From CAVWZH01 sp963765285 (GTDB lineage Bacteria > Acidobacteriota > Terriglobia > Terriglobales > Acidobacteriaceae): DNA of 64,000 bases. The position numbers and the translations under genes were made by a program. Location of the stretch: assembly GCA_963765285.1 (NCBI GenBank), contig CAVXVR010000002.1, forward strand, positions 310,001-374,000. The letters run 5' to 3'. The notes under the pieces are model-generated. The model did not search any database and was not told where the DNA came from. It saw nothing but the letters and a program-made list of their open reading frames with translations. Shown here one piece after another: positions 8,400-17,186 of this stretch (within the stretch, counting starts at the first letter, position 1; every line of letters starts with the position of its first letter).

Positions 8400-9775
8400 T
8401 CCGGCTTGACCTCCGCTTCCGGCAGCAACGTGCGCATTTCAAAGATCGAAATCATAGGCAGAATGCGCACGAACAGGAAAATGGCGCAGAGGAACATGCC
8501 CATGGTGCCGATGTACGTCATCCAGTCCCAGCGCGTGGGGTAGTACATGCCCCAGGAGGAAGTGAGGAAGTCGCGGTGCAGGCTGACCACGACGATGATG
8601 AAGCGCTCCAGCCACATGCCGACCAGCACGATGCCAGAGACGACGAACAAGGCAGCCGGACTGGTGCGCAGCTTGCGAATCCACAGGACTTGAGGAATAA
8701 CGATGTTGCACGTCAACAGCGCGTAGTATTCCCAGCGATACGGACCGTGCAAGCGGTTCCACAGGGTGAAAGCGTCGTAACGGTTGCCGCTGTACCATCC
8801 CATGAATGCTTCAATGACGTATCCGTAGGCCACGATCAGGCCGGTCGCCAGCATCACCTTGGCCGAATTCTCCAGATGGCGCTCGGTGATGAAACCTTCG
8901 AGGCCATAGATCTTGCGGATGGGGATGGAGAGCATCAGCACCATGGCGAAGCCGGAGTAGATTGCGCCGGCCACAAAGTACGGCGGGAAGATGGTGGTGT
9001 GCCAGCCCGGCACTATGCCCACGGCGAAGTCAAAACTCACAACTGTGTGCACTGAGAGAACCAGGGGCGTAGCCAGCCCAGCGAGCAAAAGATAAGCGGT
9101 TTCGTAACGCGCCCAATGCCGCGCCGAACCTCGCCAACCCATGGCGAGCATGCCGTAAACAATCTTAGCCACACGATTATCGGAGCGATCACGGAGCGTG
9201 GCCAGGTCAGGAATGAGGCCGATGAACCAGAACAAGAGCGAGATGGTGAAATAGGTCGAGACGGCGAATACGTCCCAGACCAGCGGGCTGCGGAACTGCG
9301 GCCAGACTCCCATCGTGCTGGGATAGGGAAACAGCCAGTAAGCCAGCCACGGACGCCCGACGTGGATCAGCGGGAAAGTTCCGGCGGCGGCGACGGCAAA
9401 CAGCGTCATAGCTTCCGCGAAGCGATTGATTGAATTGCGCCACGACTGCCGCAACAAAAGAAGAATGGCGGAAATCAGCGTGCCGGCGTGTCCGATGCCG
9501 ATCCACCAGACAAAATTGATGATGGCGAAACCCCAGCCGATGGGAATGGTCACGCCCCAGATGCCGATGCCGCGAACAAACAAATAGCCGATGGCGTACA
9601 GCATCATCATGGTGAGCAGAAAGAAGACGCCGAAACCCACGAACCAGCTGTTCGAGGTCGGGCGGGTGAGCACGATCGAACTGATCTTGTCCGTGACCGA
9701 ACCAAAGGTGAATCCCGGCTCGATTACAGGAGCCGATCCCTGGTTCTCCAAAGTTTGTTCCGTGCGCTCGTCCAT
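8396..9775 (-). CDS. actC: Alternative complex III quinone-binding subunit ActC (NrfD-like)
   Basis: A 459-residue NrfD/PsrC-family membrane protein with about ten helices. It is the quinol-oxidising membrane subunit of alternative complex III, working with the iron-sulfur domain of ActB. Characteristic segments are WWIGIGHAGTLISAILLL near residues 90-107 and VVSFDFAVGIVPGWHTTIFPPYFVAGA around residues 245-271 (only parts quoted as landmarks). It follows actB after repeat element copy 2 and is translationally coupled to actD. Length and motifs are normal. Confidence 0.95.
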   Translation of the reverse strand: MDERTEQTLENQGSAPVIEPGFTFGSVTDKISSIVLTRPTSNSWFVGFGVFFLLTMMMLYAIGYLFVRGIGIWGVTIPIGWGFAIINFVWWIGIGHAGTLISAILLLLRQSWRNSINRFAEAMTLFAVAAAGTFPLIHVGRPWLAYWLFPYPSTMGVWPQFRSPLVWDVFAVSTYFTISLLFWFIGLIPDLATLRDRSDNRVAKIVYGMLAMGWRGSARHWARYETAYLLLAGLATPLVLSVHTVVSFDFAVGIVPGWHTTIFPPYFVAGAIYSGFAMVLMLSIPIRKIYGLEGFITERHLENSAKVMLATGLIVAYGYVIEAFMGWYSGNRYDAFTLWNRLHGPYRWEYYALLTCNIVIPQVLWIRKLRTSPAALFVVSGIVLVGMWLERFIIVVVSLHRDFLTSSWGMYYPTRWDWMTYIGTMGMFLCAIFLFVRILPMISIFEMRTLLPEAEVKPE

Positions 9776-9801
9776 GAGTTAGTTACAGCTTCCTGTCCAA
9801 T

Positions 9802-10025
9802 GTCATCCTGAGCGGAGTGAAAGTTCGCAAAGCGAACTTTCACGCAGTCGAAGGATCCCTGCGCCCGTTCTTACTTTCAATGCGCCTCCGGGCATTCTCT
9901 TCCCGGATCTTGACGCCGTGGTGAGAACACCCTGCAACGTCCTTGCCACTGCCAGCCATCGCGGGGTCCCTTCGACTCCGTTCGCCCTTCGCTGCGCGAA
10001 GGGCTCTCTCCGCTCAGGATGACAG
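9802..10025. repeat. MITE-like inverted-repeat element, copy 2
   Basis: About 224 bases, with ends TGTCATCCTGAGCGGAG and CTCCGCTCAGGATGACA, an inner hairpin AAAGTTCGC/GCGAACTTT, and inner arms GTCGAAGGATCCC / GGGTCCCTTCGAC. It occupies nearly the whole gap between actB and actC and ends about 8 bases from the actB stop. Its core resembles copy 3 in the same orientation. Confidence 0.88.
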
Positions 10026-10032
10026 AGTGCAC

Positions 10033-13000
10033 TTAGTCCTTCCTTTCCATCTCAGGATTCGGGTTGCGAATTTCCGCCAAATACGTGGTCCGGGGCCGGG
10101 TGTTCAAGTCGCCCAGCAGACTGTAGTTGAGCTGCCGGGCTTTGAGTTTCGACACCTTGCTGTTGGGATCATTGATGTTTCCGAAAACAATGGCGTTGGC
10201 CGGGCAAGATTGTTGGCATGCAGTCTGCACTTCGCCGTCGGCAATGGTCCGGCCTTCCCGCTCGGAATCGATGCGGTGCTCGCTGATGCGCTGGACGCAG
10301 TACGTGCACTTCTCCATCACGCCGCGGCTGCGGATGGTGACGTCTGGGTTGCGCATCATCTTGTATTGCGGCGTCTCCCAGTCCTGGAAAAGCAGGAAGT
10401 TGAACCGCCGGACTTTGTACGGACAGTTGTTCGAGCAGTAGCGCGTGCCCACGCAGCGGTTGTAGACCATGTCATTCAAGCCTTCGGTGCTGTGCACCGT
10501 TGCGCCGACGGGGCAAACCACTTCGCACGGCGCGTTTTCACACTGCATGCAGGGAACGGGCTGGAAATAGGCCTTGGGATTGTCGCGATCACCCTGGTAG
10601 TAAGCGTCCACGCGCAACCAGTGCATGTGCCGGCCAATGACCACCTGCTCTTTGCCGACCACCGCAATGTTATTTTCCGACTGGCAGGCCAGGATGCAAT
10701 TGTTGCAGCCCACGCAGGCATTCAGATCGATGGTCATTCCCCAGGCGTAGGTTTCCTTGTCGTAGGGATAAGGCTTGTAGAGCGTGAGCTCTTTCGGCGG
10801 CTCGTCTTCGCGGGCGAAGTCGTGGTTCCTTGCGATACTCCTCGAGCGTTGCCGTGCGCACCAGCGGGCGCTCCGCGCCGTTGGGCGTGTCCATGGTCTG
10901 GTAGCCCTGAGTGGTGGCGAGTTTGTAGGTACCGCCCGCCTTGGCGATCGTCACGCCGTTCGCGGACCATGGCGTGGCGCTGTAGCGCAGCGGATACATA
11001 TCGAAACCAGCGCCGGTTCCGGCGCGCCCGGCGCGGCGGCGTCCATAGCCGAGAAATGCGGTGACTGCATTGTCGGGATGGCCGGCTTGAACCCAGACGG
11101 GCGCGGTCACTGACTTGCCGTTGAGCGTCAGCGTGACCAGGTCTTCCGACTTGAGGCCCATGCGCTCGGCCATGGCCGGGCTGATCAGCACGGGATTGTC
11201 CCAGGTCATCTTGCTCATCGGCTTGGGCAGTTCCTGGAGCCAGCCGTTGTTGGCAAAGCGGCCATCGTAGATGGAGGGGTCGCGGCGGAAGTTGATTTCG
11301 ATTGCCTTGCGAATCAGGCTTCGCTGGAAAGCGGAATGGTCGCATGCCTTGGCCGTGACCTGTTTGGGAACGAACGCTGTTCCTTCAATCCAGCCGTCGT
11401 GCAGCGACTTCCGCCAGAACATGTCGAAGTCAGCGCCGGGATGCTGCGTTTTCCAATAGGCCTGCACCAGATCGTGGCTGCTTGCGTCGCTTTGTCCGGC
11501 AAGCAGGGCTCGCGATCTCATGGGCACTCCTGCCACGGTACAAGCGGAGCAATCAGCGGCTGCACGATGCTGGCCGTGCCGTCGTAAGCACGCGAGTCGC
11601 CCCAGGCTTCCAGGTAATGGGCTTCATTGATGTGCCACTGGCAGAGTTCGGCGGTTTCGTTCTGATAAAGGCCGAGATGCACGCGCAGCGGGATTTTGGT
11701 GTTCTTGAGCGCATCGGCAAAACCGAAGTCGGCGGGAGCATCGTAGGCGGGATTGCCGCCGAGGATGACGAGCAGATCCACTTTGCCGGCGCGCATGTCG
11801 GCGACGAGGTCTTTGAGCGATTCGGTTTGGTTGACCGGGTTGGCGTCGACCGGGTCGGTGTAGAAAACGGTCTTGCCGACGTTGCCGAGGTTTGCATTTA
11901 TTGCGTGCGCCAACAGCGTGGACAACGGCGGGTTGGTGGTCGCCCGGAATTACCACGCACTCGATCCCCGATGCCCGTGAAATCACTGGACGACGGCCTT
12001 CGCGAATCGCGACAGTTCCGGTCGCTCCAAGACTCCGAACCGATTCCTCGCTATCGAGAGCGGAGAAGAACAGGCCCGCAAACATTTCGACCTGTCGCTC
12101 GACTCACAGCGGCAAGTCGGTGGTCCGCCTTCGCCCCCGTCGCGCTCATCGTGCTCTCGACCACATACAGCCGGTTCATGTTGCCGACGTCGGGATCGCG
12201 GCGCTTGGCGAAGTCGCGGATGTAGCGCGTGCTGCCGGGAAATCCGGCGGAAAGAAAATCAGCATCGAGCGAGAGAATTACGTCTGCTTTCGAGAAGTCG
12301 TAAATCGTCTCAACCGGCTGGCCGAAGGCCAGCTTCGCGCCTTCATAAACGTTGTCGCGATTGATCGGCTCGTAACACATGCCACTTGGCCTGCGGATAA
12401 ATCTTCAGCACCGCGCGCAGTTGATCCGCCAGCGTGGGCGAAGAGATGGTCTGGGTAAGAATGCGAATGCCCGCTCCCTGCAAGCCTTTTTGCACGCTGA
12501 GCGGCCCGCGAATGGCATTGAGAAAATCTCCCCAGGTGCGGACGTCACCGAGATAGGTGATCGTCTGCGAGCGGTCGGGATCGTACATCTCGAGGATGGA
12601 AGCCTGCGCGAAAATGTCGGTTCCGCCGAGACTCGCGGGATGCTTGTCGTTGCCTTCGACTTTCGTCGGCCGGTACATCTGGCTTTCCACCAGGATCGGG
12701 CTGGCATAGCCGCCCAGAGTGAAAGCCGTGGCATAGAACATCGCCTGGCCAGGAATGAGCTCCTCGGGTTGTCGAACATAAGGAACGATCGGTTCCTGCG
12801 GCAGCTTGGTGCAGGCCGTCATGCCGGCCAGCGCCATCGAAGCGCCCATCAGCTTGAGGAAGCCGCGCCGGGGAATCGAATCCAGCCATTCGGACGCGCC
12901 CTTGGGGAACTCGCGGTGCATCATCTCCTGAAACTCGGAGGATCCGGCGAGTTCTTCCAGGCTACGCCAGAATTCCGGGCCTTTGGTGTTGGCGATGCGC

Positions 13001-13077
13001 TCGCGGGCGGTCTCGAGGTCGAGCTTGCCCTTTTTGCCGGGGCAGACTTCCTCGCGGTGCTTGTTTTGCTCTTCCAT
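10033..13077 (-). pseudogene. actB: Alternative complex III iron-sulfur/molybdopterin-like subunit ActB, multiply frameshifted
   Basis: The locus spans about 1015 codons, the usual ActB length, but is read only by hopping between frames. Frame segments are roughly 13077-12380, 12380-12110, 12110-11915, 11915-11541, 11541-11510, 11510-10825 and 10825-10033. The N-terminus has a Tat-like signal (SIPRRGFLKLMGAS); the middle is the molybdopterin-oxidoreductase-like domain that lacks Mo cofactor in this family; the C-terminus is an iron-sulfur domain with CVGCNNCILAC, CMQCENAPCEVVC, CVGTRYCSNNC and CTYC plus CQQSC, enough for four clusters. Deleting or adding single bases restores family-like sequence at each break, for example VVHALAHAINANLG near 11915. 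Either the consensus is poor here or the gene is decaying; intact neighbours favour error. Confidence 0.9.
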
Positions 13078-13100
13078 TTTTTCTCTACGCTTTACAACCC

Positions 13101-13322
13101 TGTCATCCTGAGCGGAGCGAGAGTTCGCGAAGCGAAATCTCGCGGAGTCGAAGGACCCCTATGGCCCGTATCGCTCCGACTACGCATCAGGGAATTCTCC
13201 CTGGGTACTCGCGGTCACCGTGAGAATGCCTTGCATCGTCACAGAAGCGACCAGCTCTCGCGGGGTCCTTCGATTCCGAAGCTGCGTCGCTTCGCGAAGC
13301 AGCTACTCCGCTCAGGATGACA
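13101..13322. repeat. MITE-like inverted-repeat element, copy 3
   Basis: About 222 bases, with TGTCATCCTGAGCGGAG at the left and CTCCGCTCAGGATGACA at the right. The inner part has GAGTTCGCGAAGCGAAATCTC, GTCGAAGGACCCC, a core CAGGGAATTCTCCCTG and GGGTCCTTCGATTCC. It lies between actA and actB. Together with copies 1 and 2 it shows that the element is a defined unit rather than chance palindromes. Confidence 0.88.
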
Positions 13323-13359
13323 ATTGCTCGGAACTATCATCTCTACAAATCACCACTAA

Positions 13360-14055
13360 TCATCGGTGACACGTCGAACAGCTCGTGATATCCGCAACCG
13401 TGCGCAACCCGTACTTTTTCACCAGATCAGTTCCTAGCGACGCCTGGTCGCTGTATTCCTTGCCATCCACCACGACCGGCTGCGCCCCGGAAGGTGGCTC
13501 ATAGCGCATATTGAACACCTGTTCTCGAGGCCGCAGGTGCTTCTCCGGCGCGCGATGGCATTCGAGGCACCATTCCATTTCGAGCGAAGCATAGTTGTAC
13601 ATCAAAGGCATGCGGTCGACCGGCCCGTGACAGGTGTTGCAGCCCACGCCTTTGTTGATGTGGATGCTGTGATTGAAGTACACAAAATCCGGCAGATCGT
13701 TGGCGCGGTTCCATATCAGCGATTTGCCGCTGCGAAAACTCTCACGCACCGGCTCCAGCAGCGGCGCGCCGGTCCAGATTTGAGAGTGGCAATTCATGCA
13801 AGTCTTGGTCGGAGGGATGCCGGCGAAACTGGAATTTTCGACCGAAGTATGGCAATAGCGGCAATCGATGCCGAGACCCGCTACATGATGCTGGTGGCTG
13901 AAGGGTACGGGCTGCGACCGCCGCACGCCGGCATAGGTCACGTAGGGGGAGCGCTGAATCTCTGCCGCGGCCCAGAACAAGGCGGCCACCACGAAGATCG
14001 CGCCAAAGATCGTCGCCCGCGAAATCGTGTTCGTACTGCGATGAAAAATCTGCAT
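13360..14055 (-). CDS. actA: Alternative complex III pentaheme cytochrome c subunit ActA
   Basis: A 231-residue multiheme cytochrome anchored by one N-terminal helix (about residues 13-31). Five heme c sites are visible in order: CRYCH, CMNCH, CNTCH, CLECH and CSTCH, the last at the very C-terminus, exactly the ActA pattern. It likely relays electrons from the iron-sulfur subunit to the monoheme ActE. It is the first gene of the operon; a TATAAT box on this strand lies about 110 bases upstream. Repeat element copy 3 separates it from actB. Confidence 0.95.
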   Translation of the reverse strand: MQIFHRSTNTISRATIFGAIFVVAALFWAAAEIQRSPYVTYAGVRRSQPVPFSHQHHVAGLGIDCRYCHTSVENSSFAGIPPTKTCMNCHSQIWTGAPLLEPVRESFRSGKSLIWNRANDLPDFVYFNHSIHINKGVGCNTCHGPVDRMPLMYNYASLEMEWCLECHRAPEKHLRPREQVFNMRYEPPSGAQPVVVDGKEYSDQASLGTDLVKKYGLRTVADITSCSTCHR

Positions 14056-14162
14056 TGCCTAACACTTTCCGAGCAGTGAGGGTTCGACACACCCTCGGTT
14101 TATGCAGACTTCCTGGGTTACGTGGCCGTGGACCGCAGTGACACCGGATACGGAAAGCGGGA

Positions 14163-14168
14163 ATTATA
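14163..14168 (-). promoter_or_regulatory. Candidate -10 box for the act-cta operon
   Basis: The minus strand reads TATAAT here, about 110 bases before the actA ATG and downstream of the aldehyde dehydrogenase stop. No good -35 hexamer is present at 16-18 bases; instead the region is occupied by an 8-base palindrome, so activator- or repressor-controlled initiation is possible. Confidence 0.35.
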
Positions 14169-14171
14169 GCA

Positions 14172-14191
14172 GGGCGTCGTGTGCGACGCCC
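14172..14191. promoter_or_regulatory. Palindrome GGGCGTCG-TGTG-CGACGCCC, possible operator
   Basis: A perfect 8-base inverted repeat with a 4-base spacer immediately upstream of the candidate -10 box of the act operon. No U-tract follows on the minus strand, which argues against an intrinsic terminator for the aldehyde dehydrogenase gene. It could be an operator or simply a dispersed palindrome. Confidence 0.35.
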
Positions 14192-14227
14192 ACCAACTCG
14201 TCTTTCCCAAAGGGAAAACGACAGGCT

Positions 14228-15673
14228 CTAACGCAGATTCATCACCAAGAGCTTGGGTTCGGTCATTTCCTCGATGGCGTAGCGCAGGCCTTCGCGGCCC
14301 AAACCGGAGTCCTTAATGCCACCATAGGGCATATGGTCAATGCGGAAGGCGGGCACATCCCCCGCAATCAGCCCGCCGACTTCCAGTTCTTCATACGCGT
14401 TAAACATCAGCTTGGCATCGCGGGTGAAGATGCCGGCCTGGAGGCCGTAAGGCGAGTTGTTGGCCTGGCGGATGGCGTCGGCGAAAGTGTCGTAAGGCTC
14501 CACGGTCACGACGGGAGCAAAAATCTCCTGGCAGTTCACCTTCATTTCCGCGCGCGTCCCGGTCAGGACTGTGGGTTCGAGCATCGAACCTTTGCGCTGG
14601 CCGCCGCACAACAGGCGAGCACCACCGCGTACCGCTTCCTGTACCCAATCACTGGCGCGAATGGCGTCGCTTTCGCGGATGAGCGGCCCCAAATCGGTAG
14701 ATTCTTCCAGCGGATCTCCCACCCTGAGGTTCTTGACTCCCGCCAGCAACAGATCGGTGAATTTAGCGCAGACCGAACGCTCCACTAGAATGCGCTGCAC
14801 TGAGATGCAGGTCTGGCCGGCATAGACGAAGCCTCCGGCAACACAGCGCTCCGCAGCGTAGGCCAAATCTGCGTCGCTGTGCACGATGACAGCCGCGTTG
14901 CCGCCGAGTTCGAGGATGACTTTCTTCTTTCCCGCATTCTTCTTGATCTGCCAGCCCACAGCGGCGCTACCGGTGAAACTGATCATTTTCAGGCGATCGT
15001 CGGTCACGAGCAGGCCGGCGTCTTCATTCGAAAGCGGCAGGACGTTGAGTGCGCCATCCGGCCAGCCGGCCTGCTGCACGGCTTCGGCCATCAGAAGTGC
15101 GCTCAGTGGGGTTTGAGGCGCGGGCTTCAGCACCATGGTGCAGCCGGCGGCAATCGCAGGAGCGACTTTATGGGCGACCAGATTCAGAGGAAAATTGAAC
15201 GGAGTAATTCCGGCGATCGGCCCGAGGGGGAAACGGCGTACGATTCCCCAGCGTCCCGCAGTGTATTCCTGCCAGTCCAGAGGCAGATACTCACCGTAAA
15301 TCCGGGTGCTTTCTTCAGCGGCAACGGTGAAGGTAAAAATTGCGCGCTCTACTTCGCTGCGCGCTGCTTTGATCGGCTTTCCGGCTTCCTGAGCAAGGGT
15401 ACGGGCAAATTCCTGCTTGCGCTCGGCAATGGCTTGAGCTACACGGCGTAGCACGCGCTGGCGCTCAAATGCGGGAAGGCGGCGCGTAGTTCCGAATGCC
15501 TTGACCGACGCCGCGATTGCGGCTTCCGCGTGCTCGTGCCGACCCTGAAATACCTGGCCTATGACGCTGCCGTCGTAGGGCGCACGGATTTCTACGACAT
15601 CGCCATCCCCAATCCATTTGCCGTCTAGAAGGAATCCCTGAGTGCTGACCGGAGTTACCGTCATCTGGGCCAT
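14228..15673 (-). CDS. NAD(P)-dependent aldehyde dehydrogenase
   Basis: A 481-residue member of the aldehyde dehydrogenase superfamily, oxidising an aldehyde to the acid with NAD(P)+. The cofactor motif FTGS is at residues 233-236, the general-base glutamate in LELGG at residue 255 and the catalytic cysteine in GQTC at residue 289. The N-terminal TPFNFPLN segment is also typical. The sequence resembles the lactaldehyde/succinate-semialdehyde or glyceraldehyde-3-phosphate (non-phosphorylating) group, but the substrate cannot be set. It is divergent from the amidase gene. Confidence 0.9.
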   Translation of the reverse strand: MAQMTVTPVSTQGFLLDGKWIGDGDVVEIRAPYDGSVIGQVFQGRHEHAEAAIAASVKAFGTTRRLPAFERQRVLRRVAQAIAERKQEFARTLAQEAGKPIKAARSEVERAIFTFTVAAEESTRIYGEYLPLDWQEYTAGRWGIVRRFPLGPIAGITPFNFPLNLVAHKVAPAIAAGCTMVLKPAPQTPLSALLMAEAVQQAGWPDGALNVLPLSNEDAGLLVTDDRLKMISFTGSAAVGWQIKKNAGKKKVILELGGNAAVIVHSDADLAYAAERCVAGGFVYAGQTCISVQRILVERSVCAKFTDLLLAGVKNLRVGDPLEESTDLGPLIRESDAIRASDWVQEAVRGGARLLCGGQRKGSMLEPTVLTGTRAEMKVNCQEIFAPVVTVEPYDTFADAIRQANNSPYGLQAGIFTRDAKLMFNAYEELEVGGLIAGDVPAFRIDHMPYGGIKDSGLGREGLRYAIEEMTEPKLLVMNLR

Positions 15674-15779
15674 GGCGCCGACCTCCGCCGGAAAGAGTCA
15701 GACGATTATAGACTTTTTCCCGCGCCGCATGCCGGACGGTTTTTCGAGGATAATAGCTCCTCGAAAGGACGGGGAAAAC

Positions 15780-17186
15780 TTGCAGCATTCGATCCTGGAA
15801 TTGGCTGAATTGTTCCGCTCTGGGAAGTTCTCCCCAGTGGAGTTGACTCAGAGTTGTCTGGCCAGAATTGAAAAGCTGAATCCAGTTCTAAATGCTTTCA
15901 TCACGGTTACGCCAGGAAGCGCGCTCGCCGAGGCGCGCCAGGCGGAGGCTGAGATCCGAACCGGAAACTGGCGCGGGCCGCTGCACGGCATCCCTCTGGG
16001 ACTCAAAGATTTGATCGACACCGCAGGGGTTCGCACTACGGCAGCCAGCGCAATATTCAAGGATCGGATTCCTACCGAGGACGCCGCCGTCGTGACCCGG
16101 TTAAAGGCTGCCGGCGCAGTGCTGCTCGGCAAGCACAACCTCCACGAGTTTGCCTATGGTGGCAGCTCGATGATCAGTTACTACGGAGAAGTGAGGAACG
16201 CCTGGAATCCCGAGCAGATCGCGGGCGGCTCTTCCGGCGGCTCTGCCACGGCAGTCGCGGCTGGAATGTGTGTCGGCGCAATTGGCACGGATACTGCAGG
16301 TTCGATCCGCGAACCAGCGGCACTTTGCAGTGTTGTGGGTTTGAAGCCGACCTATGGACGAGTCAGCGCGCGCGGGGTGATTCCGCTCTCGGTCTCTCTT
16401 GATCACGTCGGCCCGATCGCACGCACCGTGGCGGATTGTGCGGCGATCTTCGAGGTGATTTCTGGAAACGGCCAAAAGAAGGGCACAACCGCGGCTGAGC
16501 CCAGCAGTTGGATTGAGCCTGTGAAGCCGGGCCTGCGGGTGGGCGTGCTGCGGAGATTTTTCTGCGAAGAGCTGGATCCGGAGGTTGCTTCCAGTCTCGA
16601 AGCAGCGCTCCAGGTATTGGAAGTGATGGTCGGAGAGGTTCGGGATATCGAAATCCCGGTCTCCACCGACCGGACTTTGCAAAGTGCCGAAGCCTACGCG
16701 TATCACGCTGAGTTTGTACGCCGTACTCCCGGCCTTTACCAACCCGAAACCCTGCGCCGCATCCTGACCGGCCAGAACATTACACAAGACGAACTGCACG
16801 CGCAGCTCCTGGGGCTGGAGCGAACTCGATTGGAGATGGGCCGCGTGTTTGAGGACGTTGACTTGCTTGTGTCTCCAACCACCCCGATTCCAGCGCCCTC
16901 GATCGCCGAGCTGAAAAAAACCCTCGATCTTCTTCGGCCGCGAGAGATCGTACTGCTGCGGAACACGCGGCCGTTCAATGTGTGGGGATTGCCGGCGATC
17001 TCCGTTCCCTGCGGATTTACGAAGAATGGCCTCCCTATCGGTCTGCAAATCGCGGGCCCACACTGGGCGGAAGCCAGAGTCTTGCAACTCGCCCAGGCAT
17101 ATGAGCAAAGCACCGACTGGCACAAGCGCGAACCCGGCTATCTTGACTCGGACATCCTCAGTTTCCGCTCAGAGCCTTATCCATAA
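15780..17186 (+). CDS. Amidase-signature family hydrolase
   Basis: An amidase-signature enzyme related to GatA and to allophanate/aryl amidases. The catalytic Ser-cisSer-Lys triad is visible: lysine in GLKDLIDTAG, cis-serine in GGSSGGSA and nucleophile serine in DTAGSIREPA. The frame is open from 15642, but that would overlap the divergent dehydrogenase gene; a TTG at 15780 preceded by AAGGACGGGG is preferred and gives 468 residues, with an ATG at 15729 as alternative. No GatB or GatC gene is adjacent, so a role in tRNA amidation is unlikely. The 3' end overlaps the convergent peptidase gene by 29 bases. Confidence 0.85.
   Translation: MQHSILELAELFRSGKFSPVELTQSCLARIEKLNPVLNAFITVTPGSALAEARQAEAEIRTGNWRGPLHGIPLGLKDLIDTAGVRTTAASAIFKDRIPTEDAAVVTRLKAAGAVLLGKHNLHEFAYGGSSMISYYGEVRNAWNPEQIAGGSSGGSATAVAAGMCVGAIGTDTAGSIREPAALCSVVGLKPTYGRVSARGVIPLSVSLDHVGPIARTVADCAAIFEVISGNGQKKGTTAAEPSSWIEPVKPGLRVGVLRRFFCEELDPEVASSLEAALQVLEVMVGEVRDIEIPVSTDRTLQSAEAYAYHAEFVRRTPGLYQPETLRRILTGQNITQDELHAQLLGLERTRLEMGRVFEDVDLLVSPTTPIPAPSIAELKKTLDLLRPREIVLLRNTRPFNVWGLPAISVPCGFTKNGLPIGLQIAGPHWAEARVLQLAQAYEQSTDWHKREPGYLDSDILSFRSEPYP

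Noticed and set aside
9943..11064. 373-codon frame on the plus strand
   Set aside because: Begins in the repeat element and is antisense to actB, whose iron-sulfur motifs are unmistakable.
10825..12380. Programmed frameshifting or codon reassignment in actB
   Set aside because: Breaks occur at six unrelated contexts without slippery heptamers and require base changes in frame, not stop readthrough.
7580..13322. CRISPR array
   Set aside because: The three repeats are 220-240 bases, palindromic and kilobases apart, with genes between them and no cas genes.
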